A stretch of 64,000 nt of DNA from NCBI GenBank assembly GCA_964372415.1, contig CAYJQH010000002.1, positions 1-64,000 on the forward strand, written 5' to 3'. Position 1 is the first letter of the stretch; each line of letters begins with the position of its first letter. Both the position numbers and the translations under genes were made by a program. The notes under the pieces were generated by a model. It had not been told where the DNA came from. It did not search any database and worked only from the letters and a program-made list of their open reading frames with translations. The DNA is from JAGORL01 sp964372415 (lineage in GTDB: Bacteria; Patescibacteriota; Patescibacteriia; UBA9934). Positions 50,297 through 57,982 of the stretch are shown here, piece after piece.

Positions 50297-51616
50297 TCAG
50301 GTGTTATTGTACCCCATTCGTTTAAGTGCCGCACGCGCGACTTGGCGATCGTCCCAAGGAATTTTTTTTCCGTGAGCTACGGCCATAACAGGTTCCGATC
50401 CCTTGCCGGTAATAAGTACCGCATCCCCTTCGCGGGCGAGTGACAAGGCTTTAGCGATCGCTTCGCCGCGATCGTCAATTACAAACAAATCCAGTCCGTC
50501 TCTCTTGCCTATTTCTCGAGCCCCTTGAGCCACTTGTTCCATGATGGTTCGCGGATCATCATCATAAGGATCCTCGTTCGTCACAATAACAAAGACTTCG
50601 TTCTCGGCGGCCAATTTACCGATGAGCGGTCGACGCGCCAAATCGCGCCCGCCACCAGCTGAACCGTGAACGCCAATGAGCCGCCTCGCGCCGTGAGCTT
50701 TTGCCGCCGCCATAAGCGCCTTTAGGGCATATGGCTCATATGCGTAATCAACAATCACCGTAAATGACTGACCTTGGTTGATGAGTTCGAATCTTCCTGC
50801 CACAGGGTGTAATGACTCGGCGGCAGTCAAAACATCGGTCAACGAATAGCCAAGACTCGCCACAGCCGCCATTGCGGCGAGTGCATTGTATCGCTCGAAC
50901 TTGGCCGGCAGGGCAAGTCGACAAGGTACATTGTTAACACTGACGTCTGCCCCTTTCTCATCAACGAGCAACTCACGAGCCGCATATCCCTCGCCCGGCA
51001 GTTGCGACCAGCCGTAGTACACGTGTCTATCTGCCTTGAACTCAGCAAAATAGCGCGTGTGCTCATCATCAGCGTTTAACACACTCACCTTGAGTACTCG
51101 CTTATCGTCGATAATTTTATGAGGACGTCGCGTTAGATGATCAAATAATTTCCCTTTGGCCGCTTTGTACTTTTCGAATCCACCATGAGCTTCAATATGT
51201 TCTGGGGTTAAATTCGTAAAAACGACTTCGTCGTAATTAATGCCCAAATGACGGTATTGAGAGATCCCTTGTGAAGAACTTTCGACAACCGCATACGAAC
51301 AGCCCGCAGCCACCATGTCAGACAACATTTTTTGCAACAAAAAACGACCCGGCATGGTCATCTTCATGCGGTTCTCAATGTCGCGCCCTGCAATGTTGAA
51401 CCCTGCTGTCGAAGTGTAACCAACAGTCTCGCCAAGTTCGGTAAGAATCTGAGCAATAAAATTTACGGTTGACGATTTGCCGTTAGTTCCGGTCACGCCG
51501 ATAACAATGAGTTGCGATGAGGGGTTGCCATAAAACGCCGCTGCCAGTTTAGCAAGAGCAAAGTGATAAACAACCTTAATGGGCTCGGGAATGAGTTGCT
51601 TAAGCCAGTAAAGCAT
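50297..51616 (-). CDS. murE: MurE-like UDP-MurNAc-peptide synthetase without N-terminal domain
   Basis: 439 aa. Mur ligase that adds the third amino acid to UDP-MurNAc-L-Ala-D-Glu. The ATP loop VTGTNGKSST is at 41-50, followed by SSSQGISQYRHLGINYDEVVFTNLTPEHIEAHGG, the central-domain NADDEHTRYF and the C-terminal GRFELINQGQSFTVIVDYAYEPYALKALM and TNEDPYDDDPRTIM. The last motif takes the place of the DNPR of diaminopimelate enzymes, so the amino acid added is uncertain. The MurE N-terminal domain (about 90 residues) is missing. It lies 70 bp downstream of murD. Confidence 0.85.
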   Translation of the reverse strand: MLYWLKQLIPEPIKVVYHFALAKLAAAFYGNPSSQLIVIGVTGTNGKSSTVNFIAQILTELGETVGYTSTAGFNIAGRDIENRMKMTMPGRFLLQKMLSDMVAAGCSYAVVESSSQGISQYRHLGINYDEVVFTNLTPEHIEAHGGFEKYKAAKGKLFDHLTRRPHKIIDDKRVLKVSVLNADDEHTRYFAEFKADRHVYYGWSQLPGEGYAARELLVDEKGADVSVNNVPCRLALPAKFERYNALAAMAAVASLGYSLTDVLTAAESLHPVAGRFELINQGQSFTVIVDYAYEPYALKALMAAAKAHGARRLIGVHGSAGGGRDLARRPLIGKLAAENEVFVIVTNEDPYDDDPRTIMEQVAQGAREIGKRDGLDLFVIDDRGEAIAKALSLAREGDAVLITGKGSEPVMAVAHGKKIPWDDRQVARAALKRMGYNNT

Positions 51617-51685
51617 AGCCGGTTAGCCGGTTTGCCGATTAGCGGCGCGGATGGTTCTAACCGGCTAATCGACTAATCGACTTTA
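51617..51685. repeat. GGCTAATC word repeat between murD and murE
   Basis: AGCCGGTTAGCCGG, CCGATTAGC, AACCGGCTAATCG and ACTAATCG words fill this 69-bp spacer; the halves are partly inverted and could pair. Confidence 0.6.
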
Positions 51686-53140
51686 TTAGAGGTTACGCAC
51701 TTCTTCACGAAACTGCTCGCCACGATCAAATTCGTTCTTGAACATATTAAAACTTGCGGCGCCAGGAGACAAAAGCACCACGTCAGCAGTAGCGGCTAGC
51801 TTGCTCGCTTTTTGAACCGCCTCCTTCATGCTGTGCACTTCATGAATAGGCACTTTGCCGATAATTTTCGGCTTGAGAATTTCCGAAGCCGTACCCGGGA
51901 AAAGCATAACCGCCTTGACCCCATCGACAATCGACTGGGCCAGACCATCAAATACAAGTTTCTTGTCGACGCCACCACAAATTAGAATCAAATGCTCCTT
52001 GCTCCCAAACCGCTTGATGGCTGCGACGACGGCATCGGGCGAGGTGGCAGCTGTGTCGTTAATGTATGTTATTTCATTAACTTCACGAATCAGTTCTTGC
52101 CTGTCTGGAACGCCTTTGAATTCACGTAGCACTTTGGCCACCCCTTCAGGCGGCACGCCGCGAAGAATTGCTGCGCAGGAAGCCGATAAAACATTTTCAA
52201 GATTATGTTCGCCTGATAAGGCGATCTCAGAAACCGGTAAAATCTCTGTTTCTTCCCCATCTTGTAAAAAGATTAATTGACCGTTTTTTATTGAGCAGCC
52301 ATTTTTTTGTAATTCATTTCGTGAAAACCACCATAGCTGCCCCTTGATCCGTGGCTCCATCGAGCGAACAAGATCATGATCCCAGTTTATAACAGTGTGT
52401 TGACTCTCCGTTTGATAGGCGAAAATTATCTCTTTCGACTTTTGATAGTCCTCAAATGAGGCATAACGATTGAGATGATCTGGGTAAATATTAGTTAACA
52501 CGGATATTTCTGGACCTTTACCAAGATCCATAAGTGCCGCCGGAAGACTATCAAGGAGCCAAGATGAGAGTTCAAGGACGATGGGTGTGGGAGTGTTTGT
52601 TTTCAGGAGTTCGTCCAAAAATTCAAGTGGCGAAACACGAATGTTTCCGGCAGTGATCGCCTTTGGATCTAAGATCTTTAACATTTCACCAATTAAGAGT
52701 GTGGTCGTCGTCTTACCACGAGTTCCAGTAACCGCCATGATGGGATGCTTGTAGTAACGAAAAAACAAACTGACGTCTGACTCAATATTTACTCCCTTTT
52801 CGCGAGCTAACTTTACATATTCAGATTCACTTGGCACGCCGGGATTTTGCACCACGCAATCCACGTTTTCGAAATCCTCTTTACGATGCTGTCCGAGAAC
52901 AAACACCGGTTGATAAATTGTTCTGTCCGGATACATGTCGCGGTACTTATGGAACCACTCCATAACAAGCTCCACTGATTCTTTGAGTTCGTCTGTATCT
53001 TTAAGGTCAGTAATCACAGTTTGTGCCCCATGACGCATAAGCCACTTGGCAGTGCTTAGGCCGCTTCCCTGTTTAAAGCTGCCGAGTCCCATGACGGTAA
53101 CCACGGCGTCCTTAAAGTTCTCTATTTTTGATAAATTCAT
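51686..53140 (-). CDS. murD: UDP-N-acetylmuramoylalanine--D-glutamate ligase MurD
   Basis: 484 aa. Adds D-Glu to UDP-MurNAc-L-Ala. Unlike the other Mur ligases of the window it retains an N-terminal nucleotide-binding domain (VVTVMGLGSFKQGSGLSTAKWL). The ATP loop is VTGTRGKTTTT, the central part has NPGVPSES, AGNIRVSPLEFLDELL, ELSSWLL and TNIYPDHLNRYAS, and the C-terminal domain carries YINDTAATSPDAVVAA, ICGGVDKK and LSPGAASFNMFKNEFDRGEQF, the MurD signature. A GACTC word repeat fills the spacer upstream. Confidence 0.94.
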   Translation of the reverse strand: MNLSKIENFKDAVVTVMGLGSFKQGSGLSTAKWLMRHGAQTVITDLKDTDELKESVELVMEWFHKYRDMYPDRTIYQPVFVLGQHRKEDFENVDCVVQNPGVPSESEYVKLAREKGVNIESDVSLFFRYYKHPIMAVTGTRGKTTTTLLIGEMLKILDPKAITAGNIRVSPLEFLDELLKTNTPTPIVLELSSWLLDSLPAALMDLGKGPEISVLTNIYPDHLNRYASFEDYQKSKEIIFAYQTESQHTVINWDHDLVRSMEPRIKGQLWWFSRNELQKNGCSIKNGQLIFLQDGEETEILPVSEIALSGEHNLENVLSASCAAILRGVPPEGVAKVLREFKGVPDRQELIREVNEITYINDTAATSPDAVVAAIKRFGSKEHLILICGGVDKKLVFDGLAQSIVDGVKAVMLFPGTASEILKPKIIGKVPIHEVHSMKEAVQKASKLAATADVVLLSPGAASFNMFKNEFDRGEQFREEVRNL

Positions 53141-53145
53141 ATTTT

Positions 53146-53186
53146 CTCAAGACCCAGGACTCAAGACTCTAGACTCTAGAGTCTCG
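53146..53186. repeat. GACTCAAGACTCTAGACTC word repeat upstream of murD
   Basis: CAAGACCCAGGACTCAAGAC, TCTAGACTCTAGAGTCTCG: five units of the GACTC(AA/TA)GA word in 40 bp, including a perfect ACTCTAGAGT palindrome. The rest of the spacer to 53199 has no clear feature. Confidence 0.75.
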
Positions 53187-53199
53187 TGGTTGGTAATGG

Positions 53200-55722
53200 T
53201 TAAGATTGTAACAGACGAAGCTTGGTAAACTCCATGAGAAGTAATTTTACCGTTAGACCGGCTAAGAATATGGCGAATACAGTTAGTCCCGGCCAGCCCA
53301 GATCCAGAGTTACGGTGAGACCGGGAATGAGTAGTGGCAGAAAGAGCAATAGGCCACTCACTAAAAGCGCCATTGAGAGTAGCGGATTGTTGAAAATTCG
53401 CACCTTCCATAAAGGCTGCCGTAAAACACGAAGAACATAAATGCTAACCAAGGAATCAAGACCAAGAGCCAGAAAAACCATGGTTCTAGCTATATTCTCA
53501 CTGAAGCCGAGTTCAATCGCCGCGACGTACAAAGTAACTAACATCACAACCGACAGTCCGCCAATAAACAGCGTCCACTTACCTAATTCTGAACCGATAA
53601 TCGACGACCCTTTTGGTCGAGGATATTCCTTCATAATGCCTGGTTCAGCTGGCTCTGTAGCGAGCGCCATGGCGGGCAAACCGTCGGTAACTAAATTAAT
53701 CCACAGAATATGAATCGGTCCTAACGGCAAAGGAAAGCCTAAGATCAGAACGGCAGCAATAAGTGCTACCTCGCTTAAGCTAAAAGTTAACAGGTAAACT
53801 GTTACTTTGCGAATATTATCGTAAATAGTGCGACCCTCGCGTATAGCATCAATGATCACCTGAACATTACTTTCAAGAAGCACCATATCGGCAGTCTCTT
53901 TAGCGACATCAGTGCCGCTCCCGACGGCAATGCCGATTTCGGCGGCACGCAAAGCGGGAGCGTCGTTCACTCCATCCCCAGTCATAGCGACCGAGAATCC
54001 ACGTCGCTGAAAGGCTTTTACAATTCGCACCTTTTGCTCAGGCAAAACTCGCGCATAAACCCCAATATCTGCCACCAAACGTTCTAGCTCGGCATCCGAT
54101 AATGTCGTCATTTCGGTACCGGTAATTACTCTCTCACCGTTTGTGAGTAAACCGATATCGCGAGCCACCCGCTCGGCGGTTGCGGGATGATCACCGGTCA
54201 CCATAACTACGCGGATGCCAGCATTCATTGCTTGAGCAACAGTTTGTCGAGCTTCCGGTCGGAGCGGATCAGCAAGACCAATGATGCCTAGCGCAGTAAA
54301 ATCAACCATGGCCTTGACTGAAAATTCTTGCGGTACGTCATGTTGTCGCTTAGCTAGTAAAAAAAGCCGCAACCCACGCTTGGCCAAACTGTCGATTTCC
54401 GTTTCCAGACGAATTCTTGTGGCATCATCAATATCGCACCGCGCCAAGACTACCTCAGGGGCTCCCATGAGATACCAAACTACCCCGCCGTCTTCTTGAA
54501 CGGCTCTAGCCGAAAATTTTCGGACTGAATCAAAAGGCAACTCAGCAATAATTTGCGCCTCCGTAAAAATACTTTCGGCCGATAAGTACTTTTGAAAGGC
54601 TGTCTGACTGGCGCTTGCCAAATCACCCTGACCACGCACAAAAAGAGATAAAGCGTGATTGATCTCTGACTTTGTCACATAATCCCTCACTTTAACCTCG
54701 ACAACAGTCATTTCGCCGGTCGTGAGCGTCCCGGTTTTATCCACACAAACTACATTAACCTGCCCCAGTGTTTCGGCGGCTAAAAGCCGTCGTACCAAAG
54801 CTTTTTTTCTAAGCATCCGTTGCATACCAGCAGTCAAAATAACGGTTAAGGCAACGCCTAAACTCTCAGGCACCACAGCTACCGCGAGGGCAGCTGCAAT
54901 GGCCAAGAGGCTGGTAGTTTCAATACCACGCCAAGCGCCAAGAATAACCACAAAAGCCGCAGACAATAAGGCGATGCCAATAATCAGGCGCGACAAACCG
55001 TAAAGTTCCCTCTGTAGTGGAGTGGGCTCGGCTTGAATATTCGTCACCATACCTGCCACGCGACCAAACTCGGTGGCTGAGCCAGTTGTGACAATTACTG
55101 CCTCACCTATTCCAGCCATCACAGTTGTTCCTGCAAAAACCATTGAGGCTCGCTCAGTTATCGAGGTTTCATTAGACACCGGAAATATTTGCTTACCAAC
55201 TTCGCTCGATTCTCCAGTTAAAGTTGACTCATTGACCGCTAAAAAATTCGCCACGATCAAACGGCTGTCAGCTGTAATCCTATCTCCGGCTGAAAGAACA
55301 ACTATATCGCCGGGCACCAATTCGATAGCTGATAGTCGAATCAGCTTCCCCTCGCGACGCACGGTAACCTGATATTCAAGCTTCTGCTCCAAGGCAGCCA
55401 AGGCGTGATCAGCGCGATACTCTTGGTAAAAACCAAGCAGCGTGTTACCAAGTAGAATAGCTAGGATCAAACTAGCATCAATACTCTCCCCCAGGGTAAC
55501 GCTCACGGCCGCGGCGATGGCCAAGATAAAAACTAAGGGACTTTTGAGTTGACGTACTAAGTACGTAACTGTCGTCACGCGTCGTGGCTTAGGCAGTTCA
55601 TTCTTGCCGTAATCCAACAGTCGCCGCTTCGCCTCCTCGGCGCTCAGCCCATCTCGGCTCACCCCCTGAGCCCGCATCACCTCCTGAACCGGCATCGCGT
55701 GCCAAGGCAAAACCTCCACCAT
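53200..55722 (-). CDS. P-type (P2) cation-transporting ATPase
   Basis: 840 aa. Ten-helix membrane pump. An N-terminal cation-ATPase domain (VQEVMRAQGVSRDGLSAEEAKRRL) leads to the actuator TGES (169-172), the M4 helix with VAVVPESLGVALTVIL, the phosphorylated Asp in DKTGTLTTGE (Asp328), the nucleotide-binding domain, TGDHPATA and the hinge AMTGDGVNDAPAL. The last third has six helices with LWINLVTDGLPAMAL. The overall layout is that of SERCA/PMR1-like Ca pumps, but the M4 motif is PESLG instead of PEGLP, so the ion is uncertain (Ca, Mn or Na). It has a leader containing hairpin element E. Confidence 0.92.
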   Translation of the reverse strand: MVEVLPWHAMPVQEVMRAQGVSRDGLSAEEAKRRLLDYGKNELPKPRRVTTVTYLVRQLKSPLVFILAIAAAVSVTLGESIDASLILAILLGNTLLGFYQEYRADHALAALEQKLEYQVTVRREGKLIRLSAIELVPGDIVVLSAGDRITADSRLIVANFLAVNESTLTGESSEVGKQIFPVSNETSITERASMVFAGTTVMAGIGEAVIVTTGSATEFGRVAGMVTNIQAEPTPLQRELYGLSRLIIGIALLSAAFVVILGAWRGIETTSLLAIAAALAVAVVPESLGVALTVILTAGMQRMLRKKALVRRLLAAETLGQVNVVCVDKTGTLTTGEMTVVEVKVRDYVTKSEINHALSLFVRGQGDLASASQTAFQKYLSAESIFTEAQIIAELPFDSVRKFSARAVQEDGGVVWYLMGAPEVVLARCDIDDATRIRLETEIDSLAKRGLRLFLLAKRQHDVPQEFSVKAMVDFTALGIIGLADPLRPEARQTVAQAMNAGIRVVMVTGDHPATAERVARDIGLLTNGERVITGTEMTTLSDAELERLVADIGVYARVLPEQKVRIVKAFQRRGFSVAMTGDGVNDAPALRAAEIGIAVGSGTDVAKETADMVLLESNVQVIIDAIREGRTIYDNIRKVTVYLLTFSLSEVALIAAVLILGFPLPLGPIHILWINLVTDGLPAMALATEPAEPGIMKEYPRPKGSSIIGSELGKWTLFIGGLSVVMLVTLYVAAIELGFSENIARTMVFLALGLDSLVSIYVLRVLRQPLWKVRIFNNPLLSMALLVSGLLLFLPLLIPGLTVTLDLGWPGLTVFAIFLAGLTVKLLLMEFTKLRLLQS

Positions 55723-55742
55723 AGTTGGGAGTATTTTATCAT

Positions 55743-55867
55743 CAAAAACCTCCTAAAATTTATCCCGGCGTTGTCGCGTCGCCATGCTCGGACTCGCCGT
55801 AGCTCTACTACGCCTCGTCCTGCGCTATCGTCGCTCCTAGCCGGAATAAATTTCTATGAGGTTTTTG
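55743..55867 (-). repeat. Long-hairpin element, copy E (leader of the P-type ATPase)
   Basis: Outer arms CAAAAACCTC..AATTTAT.CCGGC (from 55743) and GCCGG.ATAAATTT..GAGGTTTTTG (to 55867) pair over about 25 nt. Read on the minus strand the apex is GAGGCGTAG-TAGAG-CTACGGCGAG and is followed by GACGCGACAACGCC, matching copy B's GTCGCGACAACGC. It lies 20 bp before the ATPase start codon, in the same orientation. Confidence 0.85.
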
Positions 55868-55884
55868 GTACACCTACTCTACTC

Positions 55885-55913
55885 TTTTCAAAATCTTAAA
55901 TTTTTGCTATCCT
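55885..55913 (+). promoter_or_regulatory. Candidate promoter of the tRNA-Lys transcript
   Basis: TTTTCA (55885-55890) and TATCCT (55908-55913, preceded by TGC) with a 17-bp spacer. The transcript would pass an AACCTAATAAGGTT hairpin and element C before tRNA-Lys. Confidence 0.45.
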
Positions 55914-55982
55914 TTGCCCGATATTTCATTAGTCTGTTGAGAGAAAACCTAATAAGGTTCGTCAGTTTTACAGATTATTGCG

Positions 55983-56103
55983 TTGGCCTACTAAGTTCGG
56001 CGAGGTTCAAGGAGCAACGAGGACCGACTGAGGCGTACTTGAAAAGTACGATGAAGGAGGCCCGGAGTTGCACGAAGAAGATCGTCGAACTTGGGTAGGC
56101 CAA
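55983..56103 (+). repeat. Long-hairpin element, copy C (leader of tRNA-Lys)
   Basis: Outer arms TTGGCCTAC.AAGTTCGGCGA (55983-56003) and TCGTCGAACTT..GTAGGCCAA (56082-56103) pair. Inside, GCAAC/GTTGC pair, and the apex is GAGGCGTACTT-GAA-AAGTACGATGA (56030-56054). The element ends 6 nt before tRNA-Lys on the same strand. Confidence 0.88.
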
Positions 56104-56109
56104 AGGTAC

Positions 56110-56184
56110 GCGCTGGTAGCTCAGTGGTAGAGCAAAGGCCTTTTAAGCCTGTGGTCGTGGGTTCGATCCCCACCCGGCGCACCA
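56110..56184 (+). tRNA. tRNA-Lys (anticodon TTT)
   Basis: Complete cloverleaf: acceptor GCGCTGG / CCGGCGC (one G-G-type mismatch), D-arm GCTCAGTGGTAGAGC, anticodon stem AAGGC/GCCTG with loop CTTTTAA (anticodon TTT), T-arm GTGGGTTCGATCCCCAC. CCA is encoded. 75 nt. Confidence 0.95.
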
Positions 56185-56216
56185 AAAAACACCCAGCTTT
56201 GGGTGTTTTTTGTTTA
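56184..56216. terminator. Terminator after tRNA-Lys (bidirectional)
   Basis: AAAAAACACCC and GGGTGTTTTTT pair around AGCTTT directly after the CCA end; the convergent 56214-56861 gene ends at its right edge and can use the same hairpin. Confidence 0.88.
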
Positions 56217-56861
56217 TTTAGTACACACGATTTTTAATGTTTCATTCTCCCAAACAAACCAGGTGGTCTCATCGTTATTTTCGAAACCCAGTAGATTGCT
56301 AGAGGTTTCATAGACGTAGCCTCTTTCGGTCGTTTCTCCATATTCATAAATCTCTCCGGTATCGGCATCGACGATGGCCATGCCATAACAGCCCTCGCTA
56401 CAACCCCATTCGGCAAATACATACTTGCCAGCAAAATTCACTCCGCGATTGACATCACGCGTTATTGCCGTTCGATGATGCGTGGCGGCCTCGTTGCTTG
56501 AAAAATCCGGAGCTGCGACACGACCTTGATATACGTCGACGGAATAATCAGAAAATGTTGGCGTCGAAGCACAAGCTCCATTTGACTGAGCCTCTAGGGT
56601 CCCGACCGGCTCGTTTAGTTCGTGATCAATTCTTATCTGAGTAAATTGATGGGTTTCTTGGTTGAACGATAGTCGAGTGCTGTCTGGACTAATGCACGTG
56701 GGTTGGCTAGCTCCGTATAACCATTCCCCACCTACTTCCTCGCAATGCATCATGTAGTGGCGAACGGAGCCTTCAGGTGGAGCCAAAAAAATAGCCGTGG
56801 CGCCGCCTGCAGCTGCCAAACCTGCAATAATCACAAAAACAGCTGATTGTAAGCGTGTCAT
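56214..56861 (-). CDS. Exported protein of an uncharacterised family (WGC..GC motif)
   Basis: 215 aa. An N-terminal membrane helix/signal (about 5-28, ending AAAGGATAIFLA) and a Cys-containing mature part. The C-terminal half has VNFAGKYVFAEWGCSEGCYGMAIVDADTGEIYE, the NFAGxYxxxxWGCGxxCxxxAIVDxxTG pattern I know from many uncharacterised bacterial exported proteins. The function is unknown. A pair of Cys near the N-terminus (MMHCEEVGGEW...QPTCIS) may form a disulfide. It is a single gene converging on tRNA-Lys. Confidence 0.7.
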   Translation of the reverse strand: MTRLQSAVFVIIAGLAAAGGATAIFLAPPEGSVRHYMMHCEEVGGEWLYGASQPTCISPDSTRLSFNQETHQFTQIRIDHELNEPVGTLEAQSNGACASTPTFSDYSVDVYQGRVAAPDFSSNEAATHHRTAITRDVNRGVNFAGKYVFAEWGCSEGCYGMAIVDADTGEIYEYGETTERGYVYETSSNLLGFENNDETTWFVWENETLKIVCTK

Positions 56862-56914
56862 ACATTAATACTTCCGGACTGTAAGCCGAAAATAGCCCAA
56901 TTAGAAATTCCTAG

Positions 56915-57982
56915 TTAGGACCTTATCATTGCCATGGCCTCATGGACAATACGTGCGTCAGCATTCACCGGAAAAAGTCCCCTAATGTTGTGACCTAAGC
57001 TAGTTCGGCGTACGGAATCTTCAAGCAGGCGTTCGATTGCGGTCCTAAGTGACTGTGGTGTGAATTCACTTAAAAACTCAGCCGCTCGTTGCCCAGCCAG
57101 AACTTGTGCATTGGCCACCTGTTGCGAGCCTGGTAATGGGACAAGAATCGCTGCTTTGCCGAGAGCTGCGAGTTCAGTGATGGTACCCATACCTGCCCGA
57201 GCAACGACGACATCGCTCGCTGCGTACAGATCGGCGAGATCGTTGGCTGCAAACTCCAGAGCTGCGTAATTTGGCGCGAGCCCTCGTAGGCTATGAAGCA
57301 TTTTTCCTTGCCCAGTAAGATGAATAACGTTGGCTTTTTTTGTTAGCTCTTGGCCAATAATAGCCATCGCTTGATTGAGGCTGGCTGCTCCGGTGCCGCC
57401 ACCGATCACCAACACTGTGGGCTTGGCGCTCTCAAATCCGTAGCTTTCGTAAACTCGCTCGCGTTGACCGTGGAGAAGCTGCTCTCGTGCCATCGCGCCA
57501 ACAACGGTCGTTTTGCGAGCCGCAAAGGAAGCTGCGCTTAAAGGCCAAGTGACACTAATCTTTTTTGCAAAAGGAGCCATGAGTCGATTGGCCAAACCGG
57601 GAACAACGTCAAGCTGATGCAGCCAGACAGGCACGCGCTTAAGCCAAGCGGCAATAACAATGGGAACGCTGACGTAAGCACCAGCCGTAAAGATGATTGT
57701 TGGCTCAAGTTGAGTCAGGAGCTGCCAAGCCTTAAAAAAAGAAAATAAAAATTGCCCTGGAATGAATGGCCACAGCCAAGGTCGATGACGGTCAAATTTA
57801 GGCGCCGCAAGCGCGAAAAAAGGGATCCGAGAGGCCTCGACCAAGGTCCTTTCAGGCCCCTGCGGTGTACCAATCCATGACAGGCGAGCCCCAGGCTGAC
57901 GCTTACGCCATTCGTGAGCTACTGCCAAAAGAGGGGTTACCGGCCCTAGGGTTCCGCCACCAGTTAACAAAATATTACTCAT
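56915..57982 (-). CDS. murG: UDP-GlcNAc:lipid I GlcNAc transferase MurG (variant N-terminal loop)
   Basis: 355 aa. GT-B glycosyltransferase that makes lipid II. Normal MurG begins GGTGGHxxPxLA; here the loop reads GGGTLGPVTPLLAVA (residues 8-22), so the second Gly and the conserved His are Leu and Pro. The acceptor half (AGAYVSVPIVIAAWLKRVPVWLHQLDVVPG) and the donor half (VIGGGTGAASLNQAM, VVARAGMGTITELAALGKAAILVPLPG, QVANAQ) keep the family features, including the conserved Glu. The start overlaps the ftsW stop by 4 bp, giving a mraY-ftsW-murG operon as in dcw clusters, which supports MurG despite the changed loop. Confidence 0.9.
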   Translation of the reverse strand: MSNILLTGGGTLGPVTPLLAVAHEWRKRQPGARLSWIGTPQGPERTLVEASRIPFFALAAPKFDRHRPWLWPFIPGQFLFSFFKAWQLLTQLEPTIIFTAGAYVSVPIVIAAWLKRVPVWLHQLDVVPGLANRLMAPFAKKISVTWPLSAASFAARKTTVVGAMAREQLLHGQRERVYESYGFESAKPTVLVIGGGTGAASLNQAMAIIGQELTKKANVIHLTGQGKMLHSLRGLAPNYAALEFAANDLADLYAASDVVVARAGMGTITELAALGKAAILVPLPGSQQVANAQVLAGQRAAEFLSEFTPQSLRTAIERLLEDSVRRTSLGHNIRGLFPVNADARIVHEAMAMIRS

